From NCBI GenBank assembly GCA_018340375.1, contig JAFFJZ010000001.1, positions 32,108,001 through 32,172,000 on the forward strand: a stretch of DNA of 64,000 nucleotides. Direction: 5' to 3'. This DNA comes from Gonatopus flavifemur. Lineage: Eukaryota > Arthropoda > Insecta > Hymenoptera > Dryinidae. Of this stretch, positions 34,221-49,520 are shown piece after piece. Every line of letters begins with the position of its first letter. Positions within the stretch are counted from its first letter, which is position 1. The translations under genes and the position numbers were made by a program. Under the pieces are notes generated by a model. The model searched no databases. It saw only the letters and a program-made list of their open reading frames with translations, and was not told the DNA's origin.

Positions 34221-34574
34221 GTACTAGGGTGTTTTCTTCTCTTTTGGACATACGCAGTTGAACATTTCTTTCTCAACTGGAAGGGTGAGTTCATCTTTTT
34301 TCAATATATGCCTCTCAACCAGGGTTGGGTAATGACTCATCATTGGAGGATTTGTTACATTTATTACACGAGTATGATACGTAATATGTAGCATGTATCA
34401 ATACATAAATTACATATATTACGTGAGAAGACCCTGAAAAAGGGATTTGATACGTAACATTTACTACGTAATTAATACATTGAGTTTGATACCCACCCAA
34501 CCCTGCTCTCAACTATCTTTCCTGACGGTGAGGATTCTAGGGAGTACTCATTCCAGTATGATATAGAGTTCAAT
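34221..34574. repeat. Dispersed repeat, copy also at 49306-49470; here interrupted
   Basis: ctagggtgttttcttctctt, tttctcaactgg, agttcatcttttttcaatat and gacggtgaggattctag are shared in order with 49306-49470. This copy is split by the hAT-type MITE at 34320-34505; the other copy is uninterrupted. Confidence 0.7.
34320..34505. mobile_element. hAT-type MITE, 186 bp, perfect 8-bp duplication
   Basis: CAGGGTTGGGT at the left is inverted at the right end (acccaaccctg). CTCTCAAC is present at 34312-34319 and 34506-34513. The related repeat at 49 kb shows the single uninterrupted tctcaactatct site. An 8-bp duplication with CAGGG ends is the hAT signature. No transposase inside. Confidence 0.85.
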
Positions 34575-34581
34575 AGTTCTG

Positions 34582-34718
34582 AGACCCGTGTCACATGAAG
34601 CTGAAAAAGGGCGGAAAACGAAACGCGGAACCCTTGGTTGGAGGGAAAGGTCAATATTTTTTGCATTCTTCTCCAACCAAGGGTTCCGCCCTCTTTCAGC
34701 TCTATGTGACACGGGCCT
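34582..34718. mobile_element. AGGCCCGTGTCACATG hairpin element, copy 1
   Basis: Arms agacccgtgtcacatgaagc, ctgaaaaagggcgg and ggaacccttggttgga are inverted at 34664-34718. The same family occurs at 36213-36355. Confidence 0.7.
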
Positions 34719-34985
34719 TAAAGGATACGAGCTTATCGGTCGAGCACGGTTTTTCCCGACCGAATTACTCGAAATTGAGTCCATAAAATAATCTGAAATT
34801 TCCAGGGATAATTCTTTGAGACTTTATCCACGTTCCCACAGAGCTTGAATTTTGAAAAAAAACCTCAACTTTCAATTCGATTTTATCCGGAATTCCTGAA
34901 TTGGAAAATCCAGTCAAAACTTCCCACACAGCACTCGTTGTCTAAAAGATATCTTCAGAAATAATTAAGAGCAATGCAAGAAGTC

Positions 34986-35195
34986 CCCATACAAGCAAAA
35001 ATTTTGCTTTGCCTAAAAGATTTCTTATGCAACAGTTTTCACTGTCTTTATGATGTTTTCGTTTAAGAAATCTGGAAGATGTCCTTGGATCTCGTTTAGA
35101 TGTCTTTTAGATTTCTTAAACTAATACATCTCAAAGACAGTGAATACTGTTGCATAAGAAATCTTTTAGAAGAAGCAAAATTTTCGCTGTATGGG
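34986..35195. mobile_element. CCCATACA(A)GC MITE nested in AGATGTC element, TC duplication
   Basis: CCCATACAAGCAAAAATTTT pairs with agcaaaattttcgctgtatGGG; TC on both sides (34984-34985, 35196-35197). The host's opposite arm retains the uninterrupted site (reverse complement reads gcaagaagtcctatgtaaca), confirming the insertion. Confidence 0.8.
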
Positions 35196-35196
35196 T

Positions 35197-35409
35197 CCTA
35201 TGCAACATGAATAGACATCTTTTAGAAGTCTTGAAGTGTGCTCACTTCTGAAAGACAGCTTCAAGAACGTTTTCAGAAACTTTTTAGAAATTTCTGAAAG
35301 ATGTCTTTTAGAAAAATCTGAAAGGTTTCTGAAAATGTTCTTGAAGATACCTTTTGAAAGTAAGAACAGTTGAAGACTTCTGAAAGATGTCTATTCATGT
35401 TACATAGGA
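35197..35409. repeat. Central palindrome of the AGATGTC host element
   Basis: cctatgcaacatgaatagac at the left and gtctattcatgttacatagg at the right; inner arms agacatcttttagaagtctt, cttcaagaacgttttcagaa and complements. Confidence 0.65.
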
Positions 35410-35450
35410 CTTCTTGCACTGTTCTCAATTATTTCTGAAAATATCTTTTA

Positions 35451-36052
35451 AACAAACACCGAAGGTCTTGAAGACATCTTTTAGATACACCGGAAAGATG
35501 TCTTTTAGATATCTAACTTATGTCACAAAAGAGATATCTTCAAGATATATCGAAGTGATATCTTTTAGACATCTTCAAGAAATGTCAGAAACATGTCTTC
35601 AAGGTATTTTTAAAAGACATCCTCTAGATGTCGAATCAGCGTAGTCTAAAAGACTATCTTGAAAGAGTTCCTGAATGATATCTATTAGACATATTTAAAA
35701 TTGTCAAAGTAAGAAGGACAAAAGTCATTAGTGATCCTTTTGTGCTGTCTGGAATGTCTTAAACGTATCTTGGAAAAATCTGAAAGGTTTCCTCAAATAA
35801 TCAAAAACATATTTTAAGGCATCTAAAAGATATATCTTGAAAGAATCGAAAACATATATTCGTCAGCGTGTCTAAAACATATGTTTTGCAAGATCTTTTT
35901 GAGATATCTAAAACTTGTTGGAATTTGTTGCATAAGACATCTTTTAGATGTCGAAAAGATAACTTCACGTAAGCCTTCCAAGACATCAGATACTAATAGA
36001 TATCTTCTTGTTTGTTGGGACATCTCTATCAGTTCTCTACTGAATATCAATC
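35451..36052. repeat. AGATGTCTTTTAGA/AGATATCTT-rich degenerate sequence
   Basis: The words agacatcttttaga, gatatcttttaga, agatgtct and complements are spaced every 20-40 bp with no long arm. Probably decayed members of the element at 34923. Short frames here are not coding. Confidence 0.5.
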
Positions 36053-36205
36053 TGCCTTCCCATGGGCCGGAATCCGTTCCAGCGAAATGATTGTAACACA
36101 ATCGCATTTAAAAATTCTCCTAGAGCGACCTATAAGAAATCTTTGAAAGATTATCTATTGACACAATTTTCATTCTGACGGAACAAAGTTCGGCCCATGG
36201 GAGAC
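36053..36205. repeat. Inverted repeat with CCCATGGGCCGGAA arms
   Basis: cttcccatgggccggaatcc at 36053 pairs with ttcggcccatgggag near 36188-36204. A related cccatggatcggaatttc phrase is at 45927. Confidence 0.5.
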
Positions 36206-36212
36206 TAGCCTG

Positions 36213-36355
36213 AGGCCCGTGTTACATGGAACTAAAGAAGAGCGGAAAGCAAAACCCTTGGTTGAAGAAAGAGGTGTGAATATTTGCCTCTCTCTTTAAC
36301 CAAGGGTTCCGCGTTCCGCTTTCCGCCCTTTTTCAACTCCATGTGACACGGGCCT
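36213..36355. mobile_element. AGGCCCGTGT(C/T)ACATG hairpin element, copy 2
   Basis: aggcccgtgttacatggaac pairs with ccatgtgacacgggcct; inner arms agagcggaaagc and aacccttggttgaag are also inverted. Same family as 34582-34718. Confidence 0.7.
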
Positions 36356-36471
36356 GAAAATTCCAAACAGAATCATTTCAAAAAATTGCTGAGTTTTTTA
36401 ACCAAATGTTCCAATTTCAAAAACCTGGACAGCACCGAGCAGAAAGTTGGTCAGAGTTCGATCTGGTTTTA

Positions 36472-36718
36472 CAATGAGACAAAAAAATTTTAAACCAAGA
36501 AAATATTGGATTGACCGAGTCCAATCCGATATTTTCTTGAATCAAGAAAACTTTCTTCAAACGAAGAAAACATTCAATCAGTTTAAGGCTATACATCGTG
36601 ATGTGGAGAAAATTTTCTTACCCCAAGTATATGTATATCTTATTTGGATAAGAAAAAAATTCATATTCTCAGACCAAGAAAATATGTTCTTAGGATTAAG
36701 CTAATTTGTCTCTCAGTG
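36472..36718. mobile_element. MITE, CAATGAGACAAAAAAAT / ATTTGTCTCTCAGTG ends, TA-flanked
   Basis: TA at 36470-36471 and 36719-36720. Interior (ccaagaaaatattggattga, cgagtccaatccgatatttt, agaccaagaaaatatgttct) is shared with 20295-20538. Confidence 0.6.
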
Positions 36719-36869
36719 TACGGGGCAAAGATTCTTTTAGAGCAAGACAACGATTGTTTCTCAGATCCTATCAGATATTTTAAATAGAGATGAATTTTGA
36801 TTCAATTTCATTAATTTTTATGGAGTTTTGGAAGGCTTAAAGGGTTCAATGTAGGGGTGGGATTTCTAT

Positions 36870-37330
36870 CAAAAATTTTCGAACATCCGGATATTCGAAC
36901 ATTCAAAAAATCGAATAAATGATCCGGTTATTCGGATTACATCAATATCCGGATATTCGGATTCGCTGATAATCCGACTTAATTGCTTCATTTTCCTAAA
37001 TTTATTGTCAATTGTGAGAATGAATGGATCGCTATCGCTTCTGCCTCAACCCTAACAGCACAACCACCGATTTCCACGTCGTATCTTCGTGGACTTTACG
37101 TGGATACAAGGTGGATGGACGGAGATTCTACGTAGAATTAACGTAGAGGCAACGTAGAAATGTCCGATGCTGTGCGGGAAGCGAATACATTATGTTCATT
37201 TCGGATATATGCGGATATCCGGATGTTCGAATTCACGAATTATGTATTCAAGTATTCGGATATCCAGACCATATTCGCACATACGGATAATCAACCGAAT
37301 ATCCGAATTTCGGATGATAATCCTGGTACT
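36870..37330. repeat. ATATCCGGATA-rich inverted repeat with nested element
   Basis: atccggatattcgaacattc, atccggttattcgg and tatccggatattcggatt on the left are complementary to atgcggatatccggatgttc and gtattcggatatcc on the right. The element at 37050-37178 sits between the arms. Confidence 0.5.
37050..37178. mobile_element. CCCTAACAGC MITE, 129 bp, AA duplication
   Basis: CCCTAACAGCAC pairs with atgctgtgcGGG; AA at 37048-37049 and 37179-37180. The interior (aaccaccgatttccacg, gtggatacaaggtgg) belongs to the CCACCGAT foldback family of 21198 and 31307. Confidence 0.75.
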
Positions 37331-37421
37331 AGTTCAATGAAATTCGATCTAGCACCTACAGCTTCAATTTTCGAATCCGATTGAAAGAAATCAAATTCCG
37401 AAGTTCAGATTCATAAATAGA

Positions 37422-37482
37422 AAATTCGAAATACTTGGACCAAGTTGGGATAACTTGGGGTGCACTAAACAAACTTAGTTAA
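37422..37482. repeat. Fragment of the GTTCGTT...AACGAAC repeat
   Basis: atacttggaccaagttggga and taacttggg..aaacaaacttag match the right half of the copies at 48354-48490 and 49161-49300. Confidence 0.55.
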
Positions 37483-38451
37483 CGAGGTATCATTTGGATT
37501 AACCAGAATTTCACATCAGGGTAACGTTCGCTGATTTGTCATGGAAAATACAGTTTGTGTTTTAGACAATCCAATAAATATTGAGAGAAAATATTCTCAA
37601 GATTTTAACCGAAAATGTAAAAAAGTTGAAACAGTCTGGACAATTCAGATCTGTTCAGATACAGTTGAAAAATCTTTCAAATTCTGACTAATTTTCCAGG
37701 ACAAAAATCAGGCAGAGTGAAGAACAATCCTGTAGAGTCTATATCTTTTGAACAATCCGTTTTTTGTTGGCGAAAATAATTACATTTATAAATAATCTTG
37801 ATAAATATCGTCACCATTATAGACTTCATTCATATTCATCAATTAATTGTGAGATTTTTGAAATTCTTCTATGATTGATGATCAACTGAGATTACCTACT
37901 GCTGGAGTCATCTAAATGGATCATTTGCATGGATCAATTATTTAATATTGTTTTAGAAATATAAGACAATACAAAGCAAATAAAAAAATACTGTGTACAG
38001 AAAACGTGTTGGTCAGCTTTAGATAACCTTCAATTTTTTTAGTGCTTTTTCACAATATCATGCCTAACACGAAAATAAATATTAACGAACACAGAGTTAT
38101 AAAAATGCAAAAAAAGCACAGTGATTATCGAAAGACAACCGAATCAAAAAAAAAAAACCTCGTTGAATACATGAATGCGAGAAAATTGTTTTATTATGTA
38201 CAATTCAACACTTTAAGGAATGTAATGGGGCGAGAAAAAAATCTCTCGAATAATATTTTAAAAGTATCTAAATACCGATGAAATATCTAGATACCGATGT
38301 ACCTACCTTACGGTATAAAAATTGACAAGAATTTTTCTACATATTCTTTCATCATATTCAAAATCTAAGATTCAATCAAAAATCTCACACTTCACACTTA
38401 TTACATATAAATATGGATAATATAAATATGGATAATTCATATATAATCCAA
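37483..38451. other. Intergenic, no gene recognised
   Basis: 37540-37740 contains the gacaaaaatcaggcagagtg repeat phrase seen near 600 and 25360. The frame at 38042-38281 is Lys/Asn-rich with no recognisable domain and is not called. Nothing else seen. Confidence 0.4.
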
Positions 38452-38457
38452 TTTATT
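38452..38457 (-). promoter_or_regulatory. Candidate poly(A) signal for WDR33
   Basis: AATAAA on the minus strand about 530 nt after the WDR33 stop codon. By motif only. Confidence 0.35.
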
Positions 38458-38988
38458 ACCAATGAATAGATAAACTGCTCATCTCACAGCTACAAATATT
38501 TCTGTTCTTTGCCTTAGTCGATTCGTACGAAAAAAAAAGAAGACAAAAAACATTCTTTTTTTTCTTTGCAAGGCAGCTTGTGAACAGTTCGATTTCAATT
38601 CATCATCATTCATGACACATTTTTGTTTTTGCCGGACGTGTTTTGTTCTCCTTATTCTCGACACTAAATCTTCTTAACTTGGTATATCACGAATCGTACA
38701 ATGTGAATTGTAGATATGCCTCGCCAGCATTAAAAATCAATGAACCGATCGATTTTTCACAAAAAAATAGATTGGCGATCATTGTAAAAATGATTTCTTT
38801 TGTTTTGTGAACAAGAAAATCGTACAATTATTTTCGAAGAATCAATTGAAAAGTTATCTTCATTTGAAATATTCAACAAACATGGACAATTTGTCCGAGG
38901 ATGAAAATGAATTGCCGTACCACAAAAATTATGTACATTCGCGGAACGATTTAAAAAAAAAAAAAACAAAACAACAGTGAGTCACTTC

Positions 38989-44832
<5,844 letters not shown>

Positions 44833-45748
44833 TATGAAAGAATTGATTTACAATTTATTCTCTAGTTTCAATTGTAGATAAAAAAATTCTAATGAACAGG
44901 GAGAAAATAATATTTTTGTTCCATTTTCTCCATTACTTATTTGCTTGTATATGCCACCGTTCCAAATCCATTACAGGAATTGATTCTGAAAAATGAAATG
45001 ATCAATATTGAGAATGAAATGCTATGAGCATTATGCTCCAACATATTTTGTGCGATGTATGAAAATAATGTATCAAGATGTGAAATTTTTCAAATAAAAT
45101 ATAAAAATATGCTTACATAAAAGGAGTTGGAATTCGTGACGAAGAGAGATGATCATTTTGAAAATGATGAATACTTGTATTCGATAAATAAGGTTAGAAG
45201 CAAAACTTCATTGATGAATTAATGAAAATGAACTGAATTATTTCGTTCACATTTAGTACAGTTATTGCGAGGAAACGTAGGGCTTGTAAAACTTTTTCAA
45301 ACACTGATAAACGAGCAGTGGATTCTTGGCGAGGAAATCGTCTCGTGCAAACAGTGCAAGTTCTGAACGTTCTTTGAAAACTTAAGCTTGGTCACTTTTA
45401 ATGATCACTCTTTAACTTGAAACTTATTTCGAATAACATTGAACTTTTGTCCGATTCAATCAGACAAGTAAATAAATACAAGACTTGAACACAAAGATTA
45501 CGATACTACACTTGGGATATTTTATTTATACGCAAAAATTCGATAAGAGTAAATATCGTATACGTTTCCCACAAACGCCATAATTCTTTTCATCATCCAC
45601 ATCCGTTTTCTGAATATTCACTTCCGTTTCTCATCTGTAAGGGTGCGTTCTCGACGAAATTTCTAGGGAATTTCTAGTAAGTAATCATCTTCGAGTCAAT
45701 CAAGTCTTTGAATTTTTAAAAGATTTCCAGTGAACTCTGTAATATACT
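44833..45748. other. WDR33 upstream region, no further gene recognised
   Basis: Should contain the WDR33 promoter and 5' UTR. No TATA or initiator motif can be argued. No repeat arms seen. Confidence 0.4.
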
Positions 45749-46111
45749 GGAATGCGCCCTTTCTCAATTTTCTATAGTATGGTCCAGTCAGAAAACAATC
45801 CGAAAGAGAGTGAGAGAGATATCCGAAAAATTGAGACAGGATATCTCTTTCTAATACATACTGTTTACAGAGAGAAAGGAAACAAAAATTTGGTGAGTTT
45901 CATCTTCTCTTGCTCAGGCTGCTCTCCCATGGATCGGAATTTCTAGGGAACGGAACGGAATCCGCAGGCCCAATTGGTTCATGGATAGTAACTTACTAGA
46001 ATTCCCTGCAAATCCCCCAAAAGCTCCGGTTCATGGGAGAGTAGCCTCATGCAATCAACTATACCACCACTCCGACTGCGTGGATCTAGGGAGAACTCAT
46101 CCCAGTAAGTA
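45749..46111. repeat. TATACTGGAATG-type dispersed repeat
   Basis: atactggaatgcgccctttc and caattttctatagtatggtc occur inverted at 49468-49520 (ggaccatactatagaaaatt, gtgtacattccagtata). gagaactcatcccagta resembles agtactcattccagta at 34545. Probably fragments of one element family. Confidence 0.5.
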
Positions 46112-46258
46112 CACGGAAAAAATTTTAGGACTGAATCAATACAACTGTTTGTACTGAAAGAGTTCAAATGTAATTTGAACAGTAACAGTGCAACTGTTCG
46201 ACTTGACTCGGTTAAAAAATTGAATTGTAAAAGTTCAAAACAACATCGAACTCTCTTA

Positions 46259-46590
46259 AGCTGCCAATTCATGGGGCGTCGAGCATCGAGCGTCCAATTA
46301 TTTCTCCAGATTTTTTCGACGTTCCAGCGTTGAAATTTATGAAGTTGGTTTCTTCCAACTTTCATCATTTCCAACGTTAAAATTGATTTCCATAAATACC
46401 GAGTTTTAGTCCTGGTCCTGGTTAAATTAATTCCTTTTTAGTAGTAATTTACTTTATTGCTTAGTAACAGCAATGCATCAAATGAGCATATAAATTAATT
46501 CCTTTCTGGCATATGAGGTTGTGTGTCAATGTTGGAATTGGAATTTACTATTTTGATGCTCGATGCTCGACGCTCCATGAATTGGCAGCT
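46259..46590. mobile_element. Nested palindrome, AGCTGCCAATTCATGG ends
   Basis: agctgccaattcatgg pairs with ccatgaattggcagct; then gcgtcgagcatcgagcg with gatgctcgatgctcgacgc. AT-rich interior. Confidence 0.7.
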
Positions 46591-46591
46591 C

Positions 46592-47179
46592 TATAGTCAC
46601 ACGATACGGGCCATTAAATGCAAGAGTTTGGCGTGAGAGAGTGCGGCGCTGCATCGAACTGCGAGAGCTCAAGCGATCGGACTCTCAAGCTGCCGTCAAA
46701 AATTAACTATGGAACGAAGGGTGTGGAATGAGCGTCACCAATCAAAGTCATTCCGCTGTTTTCTCTTCCTTACTGTCCCATAAACGAAAAAAGTAGCGGA
46801 GAGCGGATCGCGGTACCAATACTCTTCAAGTATGCCTAGTTTTATCTGATTTCATCCAACAGTCACTAAAAATTCTAAAATTGTATTGGTTCCGCGATCC
46901 GCTTTTACTATTACTTTTCCCGTTTATGGGACAGTAGGGAAGAAAAAACAGCGGAATAACTTTGATTGGTGCCGTTCTTCCTGCACGTTTCGTTCCGTTG
47001 TTAATTGTTATTGCATGGGACGGCAGCCTCAGAGTACGAAATCTCGGACAAGAAGAGTCGGAAATCTCCGAGATTTCGTACTCTGAGAGTCCGATCGCTT
47101 GAGCTCTAGCAGTTCGATGCAGCGCCGCATTCTTTCACCCCAAACTATTGGATTTAATGGCCCGCATCGTGTGACTATA
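46592..47179. mobile_element. Nested palindrome, TATAGTCACACGATACGGGCC ends
   Basis: tatagtcacacgatacgggc pairs with gcccgcatcgtgtgactata; gcggcgctgcatcgaactgc with gcagttcgatgcagcgccgc; gagctcaagcgatcggactc with its complement. A third palindrome (46691-47028) and a short perfect hairpin (about 47031-47088, tcagagtacgaaatctc arms) lie inside. Confidence 0.7.
46691..47028. mobile_element. Innermost palindrome, CTGCCGTC...GACGGCAG ends
   Basis: ctgccgtc pairs with gacggcag; ttactgtcccataaacg with cgtttatgggacagtag; gagcggatcgcggtacc with ggttccgcgatccgct. Frames in it are palindrome by-products. Confidence 0.65.
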
Positions 47180-47303
47180 AGAGTTCGAGGTTGATTTGAA
47201 CTCTGAAGATTCGAATTTTGAACTTGCATACCCAAAAATAATTGAACTGTTAGAGTTATATAAATTTCGAGTTCTCACAGTCCTAAAATTTTTTCCGTGT
47301 GTA

Positions 47304-47600
47304 CAGGGTGTCCCGGAATTCGCGGACCGGATTTCACGGGTATATTCTGTAGCCGAAATGCAATGATTTCCCGTTTGAAAAAAATTTTTTCGACGCTTAG
47401 TTCAGTGGTCACAGACCTGAAACGCCGACTTTACTCATACAGACGTAACAGTATATACATGTGAAGACACGTACGTATCACACGTTCACATGTATGTACC
47501 GTTGTGTGCGTGTGAGTAAAGGTCGACGTTTCGGATCTGTGACCACTGCCCAGAACACGTAGAACGAACGAACCTAATGAAAATTTAATAGGTTTGAATG
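47304..47600. repeat. CAGGGTGTCCCGGAATT end and CAGTGGTCACAGA hairpin
   Basis: A lone transposon-like end TACAGGGTGTCCC starts at 47302; similar ends are at 47868 and, inverted, at 8200-8212. Inside, cagtggtcacagacctgaaa (47403 on) is inverted near 47531-47550. The last part (cacgtagaacgaacgaacc) is an inverted piece of the GTTCGTT repeat. Confidence 0.5.
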
Positions 47601-47711
47601 GTCAGTTACCATTGCAAAGTTTGCATTGAATTGAATTAATTAATTGGTTTCAATAGACTTTTTTTACCCGGGGAGAAAGTGAAACCAATGAGCTCGACAT
47701 ACACAGGGGTA

Positions 47712-47853
47712 GACCTCCGTGCTCCCGAAGGTCCGTTAGCCCGAATTTCTCTGGTTCGTTAAAAACTAGTATTTTCCAGTAATTTCCGTAAAAACTACTA
47801 GTTTTCAACTAATAAAGAAATTTCGGGCTAAGGGACCTTCGGGACAACGAAGG
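47712..47853. repeat. Hairpin, CCTCCGTGCTCCCGAAGGTCC arms
   Basis: ctcccgaaggtccgttagcc and gggctaagggaccttcggga are complementary, as are aaaactagta and tactagtttt inside. Confidence 0.6.
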
Positions 47854-48124
47854 TTTACAATATACAGGGTGTCACAGAGCACCCATAACAGCCGTTTACC
47901 AACTCGCGGGAGGCTCTGAGAAGGAAAACTGGATATGTTTGTATACCTAAATTGGGTATGCTCTATCGATTGGTTCAATTACCAACTTATGGTACCAACC
48001 GGAAATTGGTCATTTTTACCAAAAAGTGGGTTTTTTGAATGGAACATGGTACTTTTGATCGTGGCTTCGGATTACCTATGGAAAAATAAGAAACTATTAC
48101 TTGAACCATTCCCAGGCCCCTGAC

Positions 48125-48271
48125 CAGCGTTGCCAGTATTCCCTAGAAAAATCTGCAGCATCTGATGATTGGTTATTTCTTGTACAACCGGCCAATCATA
48201 TTTTCAATTTGGAAAGAAATGACCAATGCCAAAAAATCTGAAGATTTTTCTAGGGAATACTGGCATCACTG
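48125..48271. mobile_element. MITE, CAGCGTTGCCAGTATTCCC ends (hAT-like)
   Basis: CAGCGTTGCCAGTATTCCCT pairs with agggaatactggcatcactg, continuing through agaaaaatct. CAG...CTG ends suggest hAT, but no 8-bp duplication is visible (cccctgac versus gttggacc). Confidence 0.6.
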
Positions 48272-48353
48272 GTTGGACCGACATTTATTTGACCGAATGA
48301 CAATAATCCGAAATCTTACCACACGTTACTAGTCGTGTGCGTATAAGACAAAA

Positions 48354-48490
48354 GGTTCGTTCGTTCTACGTGCTCTGAGTTGCTCCAACTTGTACCAAAC
48401 CAATCATTTCGTTGCTTAAACTGGAAGTAGCGAATCCAAAATACTTGGAGCGAGTTGGGGTAACTTGGGACATCGGTAAACGAACTTAGC
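48354..48490. repeat. GTTCGTT...AACGAAC dispersed repeat, copy 1
   Basis: ggttcgttcgttctacgtgc to ggtaaacgaacttagct. Interior gagttgctccaacttgtacc and gagttggggtaacttgggac is shared with 49161-49300 and partly 37422-37482. Confidence 0.7.
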
Positions 48491-48602
48491 TAAAATGTTA
48501 TCAAGACTTTTTAGGATTATTGTCACACGGTAAAATAAATTTCGGTCCAACGGTCTTTCGGCCTAACGGGCTCTCGGTCCAACGGGTGTCTACCGCCCTC
48601 CA

Positions 48603-48605
<3 letters not shown>

Positions 48606-48635
<30 letters not shown>
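48606..48635. repeat. (GT)n microsatellite
   Basis: About fifteen uninterrupted GT units. Confidence 0.9.
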
Positions 48636-48638
<3 letters not shown>

Positions 48639-48758
48639 AGTACGGACCCCACGGCTAGTCAATTCCGCAGCACTTGGGAGCTCTAAACCGTCTCCCACAA
48701 GTGTGTCTGTGTGTGTTGGGGGGGTGGGGGGGAAGGTGAATGGTGATTCAGATCAAGG

Positions 48759-48870
48759 AGGCTTCCGAAGTAGTTGATCCTGATACTTGGATCCTGATCC
48801 GGTCACTTTTCCACCAATCAAAAAACTGGAAAAGTGATCCAAAGATCAGGATCAACTACTTCGGAAGCCT
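48759..48870. repeat. Perfect-arm hairpin, AGGCTTCCGAAGTAGTTGATCC
   Basis: aggcttccgaagtagttgat is inverted at 48851-48870; inner arms cctgatacttggatc and agtgatccaaagatcagg; ggtcacttttcc and ggaaaagtgatcc. Confidence 0.7.
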
Positions 48871-48876
48871 TCTATG

Positions 48877-48982
48877 GAGCTTTCCGAAGTGTTTGACCTG
48901 GGGCGTCAGGGGCGTGGGATGAACCAATATGAATCCATTGTTCACGCCCCAGACGCCCCGGGTCAAACACTTCGGAAAACTC
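48877..48982. repeat. Second hairpin, GAGCTTTCCGAAGTGTTTGACC
   Basis: gagctttccgaagtgtttga pairs with tcaaacacttcggaaaactc; inner arms ggggcgtcaggggcgtg and cacgccccagacgcccc. It starts seven bases after the previous hairpin and shares the outer ttccgaagt. Confidence 0.7.
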
Positions 48983-49051
48983 CTATATATACTGGAGTGA
49001 GCACTCTCTAGACGTTCTATAGTTCAGTGCCGTCAGCCACATACTAATAAG

Positions 49052-49160
49052 GGATGCTTCCGATTGCGAGAGCTCTTGGCCCCAGAGGCCATGATTCAGC
49101 CAATAGGAATCCAGTATTCTAGCCCTAGGGGCTAGCCCCTGTCTACAATCGAAAGCATCC
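49052..49160. repeat. Inverted-repeat element, GGATGCTTCCGATTG arms
   Basis: ggatgcttccgattg pairs with caatcgaaagcatcc. Interior has ggccccagaggcc and ctaggggctag self-complementary words. Confidence 0.6.
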
Positions 49161-49300
49161 AGGTTCGTTCGTTCTACCTGTCCTGAGTTGCTCCAACTTG
49201 TACCAAACCAATCAATTTTTTTCTATAACTGGAAATAGCGAATTCAGAATACTTGGAGCAAGTTGGGGTAACTTGGGACGCCAGTAAACGAACTTAGCTA
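49161..49300. repeat. GTTCGTT...AACGAAC dispersed repeat, copy 2
   Basis: Matches 48354-48490 over its whole length with scattered substitutions. Confidence 0.7.
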
Positions 49301-49305
49301 TTGTA

Positions 49306-49520
49306 CTGGGGTGTTCTCTTCTCTTTTAGACATACGCAATTCAATATTTTTTTCTCAACTGGGAGGGTAAGTTGAGTAAGTTTATCTTTTTTCAATATAT
49401 GAATCTCAACTATCTCTCTCTGACGGTGAGGATTCTAGGAAGTGCTCATTTCAGTATAAAATAGAGTTCAATGGACCGGACCATACTATAGAAAATTGAG
49501 AAAGTGTACATTCCAGTATA
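49306..49520. repeat. Uninterrupted copy of the 34221-34574 repeat, then inverted TATACTGGAATG piece
   Basis: Shares ctggggtgttctcttctctt, tttctcaactgg, ttatcttttttcaatatatg and gacggtgaggattctag with the 34-kb copy. It retains the empty hAT target site tctcaactatct. 49466-49520 is an inverted relative of 45749-45790. Confidence 0.65.

Larger units (their letters stand above)
34923..35750. mobile_element. AGATGTCTTTTAGA-rich palindromic host element with a nested insertion
   Basis: Left end CCCACACAGCACTCG. The left arm (ttcagaaataattaagagca, atgcaagaagtc) pairs with gacttcttgcactg and tctcaattatttctgaaaat at 35408-35452. A gtgctgtctgg near 35741 may be its decayed right end. The element at 34986-35195 interrupts the left arm. 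The centre, about 35197-35409, is itself a palindrome. Right boundary uncertain. Confidence 0.5.
46112..47299. mobile_element. Host element with CACGGAAAAAATTTTAGGAC ends, holding nested palindromes
   Basis: CACGGAAAAAATTTTAGGAC at the left is inverted at 47280-47299; TA lies at 46110-46111. Arms carry gttcaaa/tttgaac words. The inside is almost entirely the elements 46259-46590 and 46592-47179, so the host alone would be only about 270 bp. Confidence 0.7.

Noticed and set aside
38042..38281. Lys/Asn-rich 79-codon frame
   Set aside because: Composition typical of random AT-rich sequence; no partner exons or motif.
48606..48635. Regulatory Z-DNA element upstream of Sos
   Set aside because: A GT microsatellite nearly 1.7 kb upstream, amid transposon remnants, gives no basis for a regulatory claim.
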